Source of the DNA: Betaproteobacteria bacterium HGW-Betaproteobacteria-20 | GTDB lineage: Bacteria; Pseudomonadota; Gammaproteobacteria; Burkholderiales; Methylophilaceae | Direction: 5' to 3' | DNA length: 5,668 nucleotides | NCBI GenBank assembly: GCA_002842195.1 | Contig: PHCL01000105.1 | Coordinates: 1-5,668, forward strand | In this document: positions 1 through 4,919 of the stretch, in pieces | Layout of the letters: each line of letters opens with the position of its first letter | Numbering within the stretch: the first letter of the stretch is position 1 | Notes under the pieces: generated by a model | What the model was told of the DNA's origin: nothing | The model's input: only the letters and a program-made list of their open reading frames with translations | Database searches by the model: none | Program-made: the position numbers and the translations under genes

Positions 1-1
1 G

Positions 2-61
2 CTGGCACTTACTGACATTGAAAAAATTGAATCATCCGTTGCTAAACTTAATCAGCATTAA
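2..61 (+). CDS. 3' end of an unidentified gene (partial)
   Basis: An open frame enters from the left edge and ends at TAA (59-61), giving a 19-residue tail that reads LALTDIEKIESSVAKLNQH. The tail is hydrophilic and looks helical, which would suit the C-terminus of a small or coiled-coil protein, but nothing in it identifies a family. Its reality is supported only by the position of the stop, 60 bases before the next start codon, and by protein-like composition. The true frame cannot be proved from so short a piece, and no function is proposed. Confidence 0.4.
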   Translation: MALTDIEKIESSVAKLNQH

Positions 62-121
62 ATTTTAACTTCTCATCCCAGTCAGCATTTAATTCAACCA
101 CCTTCTAATAGGATTACCACC

Positions 122-463
122 ATGGCTAACGAAATAATAGTACCCGATAACGATGATAAAAATATTGCGACCGTTACACATTTATGCGGCACGGTATTTT
201 CATTTATTCCATCCTTAATCGTATGGATTCTGAAAAAAGATGATAGTGCTTACCTCGCAGACCAGGCCAAAGAAGCGCTAAATTTCCAAGTTACCGTACT
301 TATTGCTTTTTTGATTGCCAGCATACTTGCGTGGGTACTCATTGGCTTTTTACTCTACCCGATTATATGGGTGGTTAATATTGTTTTTTGCATCATCGCC
401 GCCATCTCTACCAGTAAGGGCGAAACTTATCGTTATCCCCTATGTTTAAGACTCATCAACTAA
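122..463 (+). CDS. DUF4870 / Tic20-like small membrane protein
   Basis: A 113-residue integral membrane protein. Three hydrophobic segments are visible: about residues 17-37 (ending in WILKK), 56-78 and 79-97. Between the first two lies the family-typical stretch KEALNFQ (50-56), and the tail has the family-typical KGETYRYP (99-106) followed by a short RLIN end. These two blocks around a helical hairpin are what I recognise as DUF4870, a family related to chloroplast Tic20. The biochemical role is not established; it is a cytoplasmic-membrane protein. Length fits the family (about 100-130). The ATG at 122 is preceded by AGGA (110-113) at 8 bases. prlC starts 40 bases after the stop on the same strand, so co-transcription is possible, although no functional link is known. 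Confidence 0.85.
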   Translation: MANEIIVPDNDDKNIATVTHLCGTVFSFIPSLIVWILKKDDSAYLADQAKEALNFQVTVLIAFLIASILAWVLIGFLLYPIIWVVNIVFCIIAAISTSKGETYRYPLCLRLIN

Positions 464-493
464 GCGTTTACGTCTTACTTATTAAAAAATTTT

Positions 494-498
494 AAGGA
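494..498 (+). promoter_or_regulatory. Shine-Dalgarno of prlC
   Basis: AAGGA lies 5 bases upstream of the GTG at 504. It fixes this GTG as the prlC start: the following residues SNPLLHFTGLPKF match the usual PrlC N-terminus, and there is no in-frame ATG nearby. Just upstream is an AT-rich palindrome (TTAAAA-AA-TTTTAA, 482-495), which is more likely a melted translation-initiation region than a terminator. Confidence 0.8.
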
Positions 499-503
499 AT
501 TCT

Positions 504-2531
504 GTGTCAAATCCACTATTACATTTTACTGGCTTGCCTAAATTTGATGAAGTTAAAGCCGAGCATGTATCACCCGCTGTTGACTTTTTACTAAGCGATG
601 CTAGGGCAACAATAGAAACACTGGCGTTAAGTAAAGATACCCCTACTTGGGATAATTTCGCCGCTAAACTTGAAGACATGGAAGAAAAAATCTCCCGCGC
701 ATGGTCGCAAGTAGGCCACATGAATGGCGTGGTGAATAGCCCAGAATTACGTGAAGCGTACAATGATAACTTAGCTAAGCTCACTGATTTTTATGCGGAT
801 TTAGGCCAGGATGAGCGGCTTTACGCCAAGTTTCGCGCCTTACGCGCCAGCCAGCAGTTTGACACGCTAACCACTTCACAAAAGAAAATTATAGAAAATG
901 AACTGCGTGATTTTCGCCTGAGTGGTGCAGAACTGCCTGCTGAGCAAAAAATCCGCTTCAAAGAAATTCAGGAAGCATTAGCAAAACTATCTTCTAAATT
1001 TGAAGAAAATGTATTGGACAACACCAATGACTATGCGCTGTATATTGAGGATGTAAGCGTCCTGACAGGCATTCCGGAAGATGTGCTGCAAACCGCAAAA
1101 GCAGCCGCAACGAAGGATGATAAAACTGGCTGGAAATTTACTTTACACTTTCCGTCTTATTTACCTGTGCTGCAATATGCACAGAATCGCGAACTACGTG
1201 AAACACTTTACCGCGCATACGCCACACGCGCTTCAGAATTTGGAAAAACGGAATGGGATAACACCCCAATCATTTCACAAATCTTAAAATTAAAGCTGGA
1301 AGCCGCTAAATTATTAGGATTTGCCAACTATGCTGAATTATCAATAGCGACAAAAATGGCAGAATCTGTGAAGCAGGTAAACGGTTTCTTGCAAGATTTG
1401 GCCAAAAAAGCAAAACCTTATGCACTGAAAGATAAAGCCGAGCTGGACGAATACGCGGCAAAATTAGGCATTACTGATATGCAGGCCTGGGATGTGGCTT
1501 ATGCCTCAGAAAAGCTGCGTGAAGAAAAATATGCATTTTCTGACCTTGAAGTGAAACAGTATTTCCCGGAGAACAAAGTATTAACCGGTTTATTCAAAGT
1601 GGTTGAAACTATTTTCGGTGTGCATGTTACAAAATCTCACGCTTCTGTCTGGCATGACTCTGCCAGTTTTTACGACATTAAAAACCACGCAGGCCATTTG
1701 ATTGGCCAGTTTTATTTAGACCTATACGCCCGTAACAATAAGCGTGGCGGTGCCTGGATGGATGAAGCCATCACCCGCCGTAAAGTAGCTGGACAACTGA
1801 CCACGCCCGTGGCATTTTTAACTTGCAACTTTTCTGAGCCGGTTGGCGATAAACCGGCTTTATTCACCCACGATGAAGTGCTCACCATGTTTCATGAGTT
1901 TGGTCACGGCTTGCACCACATGCTGACACTGGTGGATGATTACAGCGTGTCTGGTATTAAAGGCGTGGAATGGGACGCAGTAGAATTGCCCAGCCAGTTG
2001 ATGGAAAACTTCTGCTGGGAATGGGATGTATTGCGGAACATGACCGCGCACGTAGACACTGGCGCCCAATTGCCGCGTGCCTTATTCGATAAAATGGTTG
2101 CCGCCAAGAACTTCCAGGCAGGCATGCAAACCATGCGCCAGATAGAATTTTCATTGTTTGATATTCGTTTGCATAGTGAATTTGATCCATACGGCAGCAA
2201 AACCGTACTGGATTTGATTGAAGAAGTGCGCGATGAAGTCGCTGTAGTGCGCCCTCCAAAATGGAATCGCTTTCCAAACAACTTCACGCATATATTCTCT
2301 GGCGGCTACTCAGCAGGCTACTACAGCTATAAATGGGCAGAAGTACTTTCAGCCGATGCCTACAGCCTATTTGAGGAAAATGGCATACTTAGTCCCGAAA
2401 CTGGCGAGCGCTACTGGCGAGAGATTTTAGCCAAAGGCGGCTCGCGCACAGCCATGGAATCATTTACTGCATTTAGAGGCAGGGAGCCGAGTATTGATGC
2501 GTTGCTACGGCATAACGGGATGGCGGGTTGA
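504..2531 (+). CDS. prlC: Oligopeptidase A (M3 family zinc metallopeptidase)
   Basis: A 675-residue cytoplasmic metalloendopeptidase, close to the roughly 680 residues of E. coli PrlC, so it appears full length. The M3 family degrades short peptides, including cleaved signal peptides and proteolysis products. The zinc site is intact: HEFGH at residues 464-468 gives two His ligands and the catalytic Glu465, and Glu494 in the VELPSQ block is the third ligand, at the spacing seen in thimet oligopeptidase. The substrate-binding Tyr cluster near the C-terminus is present in SGGYSAGYYSYKW (Tyr602, Tyr606, Tyr609). The N-terminal ~440 residues are the helical M3 lid region and begin with the expected LPKF block. 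Translation starts at GTG (504) behind AAGGA. It follows the DUF4870 gene by 40 bases. No T-rich terminator follows the stop; the first structure downstream is a REP hairpin 18 bases away. Identification is secure at family level; the nearest alternative is the Dcp branch of M3. Confidence 0.96.
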   Translation: MSNPLLHFTGLPKFDEVKAEHVSPAVDFLLSDARATIETLALSKDTPTWDNFAAKLEDMEEKISRAWSQVGHMNGVVNSPELREAYNDNLAKLTDFYADLGQDERLYAKFRALRASQQFDTLTTSQKKIIENELRDFRLSGAELPAEQKIRFKEIQEALAKLSSKFEENVLDNTNDYALYIEDVSVLTGIPEDVLQTAKAAATKDDKTGWKFTLHFPSYLPVLQYAQNRELRETLYRAYATRASEFGKTEWDNTPIISQILKLKLEAAKLLGFANYAELSIATKMAESVKQVNGFLQDLAKKAKPYALKDKAELDEYAAKLGITDMQAWDVAYASEKLREEKYAFSDLEVKQYFPENKVLTGLFKVVETIFGVHVTKSHASVWHDSASFYDIKNHAGHLIGQFYLDLYARNNKRGGAWMDEAITRRKVAGQLTTPVAFLTCNFSEPVGDKPALFTHDEVLTMFHEFGHGLHHMLTLVDDYSVSGIKGVEWDAVELPSQLMENFCWEWDVLRNMTAHVDTGAQLPRALFDKMVAAKNFQAGMQTMRQIEFSLFDIRLHSEFDPYGSKTVLDLIEEVRDEVAVVRPPKWNRFPNNFTHIFSGGYSAGYYSYKWAEVLSADAYSLFEENGILSPETGERYWREILAKGGSRTAMESFTAFRGREPSIDALLRHNGMAG

Positions 2532-2541
2532 TTGGTGTACG

Positions 2542-2573
2542 GTAACGCGTGGGCAGAAATCTGCCCACCCTAC
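2542..2573 (-). repeat. REP palindrome 1, short-loop type
   Basis: Imperfect palindrome between prlC and the transposase gene. The core is a perfect 9-bp stem, GTGGGCAGA (2549-2557) with TCTGCCCAC (2560-2568), around a 2-base AA gap (realistically a 4-base loop). Outer GTA (2542-2544) and TAC (2571-2573) also pair. On the minus strand, the transposase strand, it begins GTAGGGTGGGCA, so the hairpin has the 5' GTAG tetranucleotide that E. coli TnpA-REP requires. The blocks ACGCGTGGGCA and TGCCCACCCTACA recur identically in the second REP at 3168-3249. As the first structure after prlC it may also protect the prlC mRNA 3' end or limit readthrough. There is no T-tract, so it is not a classical terminator. 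Confidence 0.85.
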
Positions 2574-2598
2574 AAAAAATCACATCCCACAGCCTGTT

Positions 2599-3144
2599 TT
2601 ACTCCCCAAAGTCGCCCTCATCCACTTTCACCACAAAACCCCAATCCACCGCATAAGCGCCTTGTTTCACGTATCGATGAAAACTGGAATGCGGCCAATC
2701 TACCACCTGCTTTACCAAACAATGTTTAACGGGATTAAAATGCACATAATCCATGTGTTTTGCATAATCGTCATCGTTGCGAATTAAATGTTCCCAATAT
2801 CGGCGTTGCCATAAGGTGGATTCTCGATGTTTGGTTTTGGATGCGGTCATTAAATGTGGTTGATGTAACGATGCGCCACACACTTGGGTGACATAACGCT
2901 TAATTAACCGCCAACGGTTTGCAAAATCTGTATCATCAGGCGGTAATGTCCAAATGGCGTGCATGTGGTCTGGGAGGATTACCCACGCATCGATGGTGAA
3001 TGGATATTTCTCTCGCGTTTTTTCAATGGCATTGCGCAAGGCTTTGAGTACATCATCGTTGCATAATAATGCCCGCCGTTGGTACGTGACCACGGTGAAG
3101 AAGTAAGTTGCACCTGCAAGATTTGCGCGACGGTAATGTGACAA
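2599..3144 (-). CDS. rayT: REP-associated tyrosine transposase (RAYT, Y1/HUH)
   Basis: A 181-residue single-domain Y1 transposase of the TnpA-REP (IS200/IS605-related) group, a DNA strand-transferring enzyme that nicks single-stranded REP hairpins. Visible motifs: the N-terminal YRRANLAGATYFFTV (4-18), typical of RAYTs; the metal-binding HUH motif as His60-Met61-His62 in LPDHMHAIWTLP; the WQRRYWEHLIRN block (112-123); and the catalytic Tyr133 in MDYVHFNPVKH, equivalent by my alignment to Tyr115 of E. coli RayT. The tail SSFHRYVKQGAY is also typical. All catalytic residues are present, so it appears functional rather than decayed. The start is TTG at 3144; no in-frame ATG exists before Met61, and starting later would remove the conserved N-terminus. 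No convincing Shine-Dalgarno precedes it. It is flanked by two REPs and runs against its neighbours. Confidence 0.93.
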   Translation of the reverse strand: MSHYRRANLAGATYFFTVVTYQRRALLCNDDVLKALRNAIEKTREKYPFTIDAWVILPDHMHAIWTLPPDDTDFANRWRLIKRYVTQVCGASLHQPHLMTASKTKHRESTLWQRRYWEHLIRNDDDYAKHMDYVHFNPVKHCLVKQVVDWPHSSFHRYVKQGAYAVDWGFVVKVDEGDFGE

Positions 3145-3167
3145 GGCAGTATTTTAGCAATAATTGT

Positions 3168-3249
3168 TTACGCGTGGGCAAACAAGTACCACTGGCATAA
3201 GCACTTCTAAACTGGTAAACCAGCAAGAATTGCTAATTGCCCACCCTAC
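3168..3249 (-). repeat. REP palindrome 2, long-loop variant
   Basis: Its outer arms match REP 1: ACGCGTGGGCA (3170-3180) and TGCCCACCCTACA (3238-3250) are identical blocks in the same order. The closing stem is 8 bp, GTGGGCAA (3174-3181) with TTGCCCAC (3237-3244). Instead of a tiny loop it encloses 55 bases holding further inverted repeats: CTGGT/ACCAG (3212-3216 with 3219-3223), AGCAA/TTGCT (3222-3226 with 3230-3234, overlapping the former by two bases), and AAGTACC/AGCACTT (3184-3190 with 3201-3207, including G-T pairs). On the minus strand it starts with GTAG, as in REP 1. It lies upstream of the transposase start and ends 2 bases before the tpm Shine-Dalgarno. Confidence 0.75.
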
Positions 3250-3251
3250 AT

Positions 3252-3258
3252 AAAAGGA
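3252..3258 (+). promoter_or_regulatory. Shine-Dalgarno of tpm, abutting REP 2
   Basis: AAAAGGA lies 4 bases before the ATG at 3263 and supports that start. It begins 2 bases after the last conserved base of REP 2, so a tpm mRNA initiated upstream would carry the REP stem directly in front of its ribosome-binding site. I could not identify a convincing promoter between the transposase gene and tpm. Confidence 0.7.
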
Positions 3259-3262
3259 TAAT

Positions 3263-3910
3263 ATGGAACACGATTTTTGGCATCAAAAATGGCAAAAAAA
3301 TGAGATTGGCTTTCACTTGCCTGAGGCTAATCCACTATTGGTTCAACACTTCTCTACACTCAATTTAAAACAAGGTTCTCGCATATTTTTACCCTTATGC
3401 GGTAAAACTTTGGACATTGCCTGGTTGCTTGCGCAGGGCTACCGTGTTGCAGGGGCGGAGTTGAGCGCTATTGCGATTGAAGATTTATTCAACAACCTCA
3501 ATTTAACACCCAACATCAAAACGCTTGATGAAATAACGCATTACAGCACGCCGAATATTGACATGTTTGTTGGCGATATTTTTAAGGTATCCCCTGCCAT
3601 GTTGGACGCAGCTGGAAAGATAGATGCGGTTTATGATAGAGCGGCTTTGGTTGCACTGCCAGAGGATATGCGCAAGCAATATAGTGCGCACTTAATGGCG
3701 CTGACCAACAAAGCACCACAATTGCTGATTTGCTTTGAGTATGACCAAAGCCTGCACGCAGGCCCGCCTTTTTCTATCAGTGCAGATGAAGTAAAGCAGC
3801 ATTACCAGGCGAACTATGCGCTAACTTTGCTCGCTAGCATTGATGTTACAGGTGGTTTAAAAGGCAAATGCCCTGCCACTGAACATGCGTGGTGGCTAAA
3901 GTCTAAATAA
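3263..3910 (+). CDS. tpm: Thiopurine S-methyltransferase (Tpm family)
   Basis: A 215-residue SAM-dependent methyltransferase, matching the roughly 218 residues of bacterial Tpm. The enzyme S-methylates thiopurines; bacterial homologues are known to methylate tellurite and selenium compounds, forming volatile species. The native substrate here is unknown. Motifs in order: FWHQKWQKNEIGFH (5-18), the family opener; NPLL (23-26); SAM motif I in RIFLPLCGKTLDIAWL (40-55) with AGAELS (63-68) ending in the acidic ribose-binding Glu; GDIF (104-107); the highly typical DAVYDRAALVALP (121-133); GPPFS (167-171); and GGLKGK (197-202) near the C-terminus. Nothing is missing. It is cytoplasmic. xthA begins 40 bases downstream on the same strand, so a shared transcript is possible. 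Its leader is occupied by REP 2, so expression may be influenced by that structure. Confidence 0.95.
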   Translation: MEHDFWHQKWQKNEIGFHLPEANPLLVQHFSTLNLKQGSRIFLPLCGKTLDIAWLLAQGYRVAGAELSAIAIEDLFNNLNLTPNIKTLDEITHYSTPNIDMFVGDIFKVSPAMLDAAGKIDAVYDRAALVALPEDMRKQYSAHLMALTNKAPQLLICFEYDQSLHAGPPFSISADEVKQHYQANYALTLLASIDVTGGLKGKCPATEHAWWLKSK

Positions 3911-3942
3911 TATGCGTGTTAAACTATCGTCAATTGTTATTT

Positions 3943-3947
3943 AGGAG
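3943..3947 (+). promoter_or_regulatory. Shine-Dalgarno of xthA, two possible starts
   Basis: AGGAG lies 3 bases before ATG 3951 and 6 bases before the in-frame GTG 3954. Spacing favours the GTG, which would give MKLATWN, the common exonuclease III N-terminus; start-codon preference favours the ATG, which gives MVKLATWN. The two products differ by a single residue. Confidence 0.75.
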
Positions 3948-3950
3948 TAT

Positions 3951-4718
3951 ATGGTGAAACTCGCCACCTGGAATGTTAACTCGCTTAATGTGCGCCTGCC
4001 GCACGTACTGGACTGGCTGCGTGACAACCAGCCTGATGTATTGTGTTTGCAGGAAACCAAGCAGGAAGATAGCAAGTTTCCCTATGACACCTTGAAAGAA
4101 GCCGGTTACCAGGCAATTCACAGTGGCCAGAAAACCTACAATGGCGTGGCAATTTTAAGCCGCCACCCCATGACTGATGTTACACATGACATCGCCGGTT
4201 TTGAAGATGATCAAAAGCGCGTGATTAGCGCAACCATTGATGGCATGCGTGTAGTTTGCGTGTACGTTGTGAACGGCCAGGCGGTAGATTCTGATAAATA
4301 TCACTACAAAATGCGCTGGCTAAACGCACTAACAGACTGGCTTAGAGGTGAGCTGGCCGCACACCCGAAACTCGTATTGCTGGGTGATTACAACATTGCA
4401 CCCGAAGACCGCGATTGCCATGACCCTGCTGCCTGGTTGGGACAGGTTTTGGTAAGCCCCGGCGAACGCGAGGCGTTTAAAAAACTCACAGACTTAGGTC
4501 TGCATGATAGCTTCAGATTATTTGAGCAGCCTGAAAAAAGCTTTAGTTGGTGGGATTACCGCATGATGGGCTTCAGGCGCAATTTTGGCATGCGCATAGA
4601 CCATATTTTAGTGAGTGATGCGCTTAAACCGGCCTGCCTGTCTGCGCATATTGATAAAGCACCGCGTAAACTAGAACGCCCTTCTGACCATACGCCGGTC
4701 GTTCTGGAAATCGCTTAG
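3951..4718 (+). CDS. xthA: Exodeoxyribonuclease III (AP endonuclease)
   Basis: A 255-residue enzyme of the exonuclease III/APE1 (EEP) family, slightly shorter than E. coli XthA (268). It incises DNA 5' of abasic sites, trims 3' blocking groups and acts as a 3'-5' exonuclease in base excision repair. The active site is complete: Asn8 in TWNVNSLNVR, metal ligand Glu35 in CLQETKQED, Tyr105 in VYVVNGQ, Asp146 and Asn148 in LLGDYNIAPEDRD, the SWWDYR block (199-204), Asp217 in RIDHIL, and the Asp246-His247 pair in SDHTPV. LQETK and GDYNIAP are particularly typical of the ExoA-like bacterial branch. It lies 40 bases after tpm and converges with the regulator gene downstream. The start is ATG 3951 or GTG 3954. 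Confidence 0.97.
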   Translation: MVKLATWNVNSLNVRLPHVLDWLRDNQPDVLCLQETKQEDSKFPYDTLKEAGYQAIHSGQKTYNGVAILSRHPMTDVTHDIAGFEDDQKRVISATIDGMRVVCVYVVNGQAVDSDKYHYKMRWLNALTDWLRGELAAHPKLVLLGDYNIAPEDRDCHDPAAWLGQVLVSPGEREAFKKLTDLGLHDSFRLFEQPEKSFSWWDYRMMGFRRNFGMRIDHILVSDALKPACLSAHIDKAPRKLERPSDHTPVVLEIA

Positions 4719-4748
4719 GCTACAAAAAATCGCGCTATTTACGGCAAA

Positions 4749-4764
4749 TTGGCAGTGATGCCAA
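4749..4764. other. Small perfect hairpin after xthA
   Basis: TTGGCA and TGCCAA form a perfect 6-bp stem around a GTGA loop, 30 bases after the xthA stop. No T-run follows on the + strand, so it is at best a weak 3'-end structure for the tpm-xthA transcript. Its function is not evident. Confidence 0.4.
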
Positions 4765-4780
4765 CTTACGAGAGAAAATA

Positions 4781-4821
4781 GATGCTCTGGAAGCCTCTAT
4801 CTAAAAGGCTCTCAGAGCATC
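4781..4821 (-). terminator. Strong hairpin, probable terminator of the ntrX-like gene
   Basis: Two 16-base arms (4781-4796 and 4806-4821) pair around a 9-base loop with only one G-T wobble and one A-C mismatch: GATGCTCTG pairs with CAGAGCATC and AGCCT with AGGCT. Read on the minus strand, the stem is followed by TATTTTCTCT, a moderate U-rich run, which suits termination of the regulator transcript about 100 bases after its stop. On the + strand no U-run follows, so any effect on xthA readthrough would come from the stem alone. Confidence 0.5.
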
Positions 4822-4919
4822 GACTAGGAAGGCATGCTAAATTAAGCAGAATATGCTATTTTTAAACATATAGATTATCAGCTAAACGCAGTAAATAATC
4901 TTGGCATTTCTTACGCAAA

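Larger units (their letters stand above)
2542..3250 (-). mobile_element. RAYT-REP unit (transposase flanked by two REPs)
   Basis: A composite of about 0.7 kb between prlC and tpm: REP 1, a minus-strand Y1 transposase gene, and REP 2. Both REPs have the same orientation and both present GTAG at the 5' side of the hairpin on the transposase strand. This matches the known association of REP-associated tyrosine transposases with the REPs they process. RAYTs are usually single-copy and domesticated, so this may be an immobile source gene rather than an active insertion. I see no target-site duplication outside the REPs. The exact limits are taken from the REP ends and are an inference. Confidence 0.7.

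Noticed and set aside
482..495. TTAAAA/TTTTAA palindrome as a terminator after the DUF4870 gene
   Set aside because: It is an all-AT stem with no GC pairs, overlapping the prlC translation-initiation region; it is too unstable to terminate.
1860..2287. Several minus-strand open frames inside prlC
   Set aside because: They lie opposite the conserved M3 catalytic region and their compositions (Cys, His, Arg, Ser-rich) are typical of antisense shadows.
2494..2787. Open frame on the + strand spanning the prlC end and the rayT 3' part
   Set aside because: It overlaps the well-supported rayT on the opposite strand and REP 1, and has no protein-family character; it is a shadow of real genes.
3168..3249. 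Cloverleaf-like fold of REP 2 considered as a tRNA
   Set aside because: It has no CCA-adjacent acceptor, no TTCRA T-loop signature or anticodon arm of correct geometry, and its outer stem is the REP arm shared with 2542-2573.
4720..4731. CTACAAAAAATC, a 12-mer shared with the flank of REP 1 (2570-2581), considered as a REP relic after xthA
   Set aside because: Only the low-complexity A-run and a few bases match; no GTGGGCA arm or hairpin remains, so chance is sufficient.
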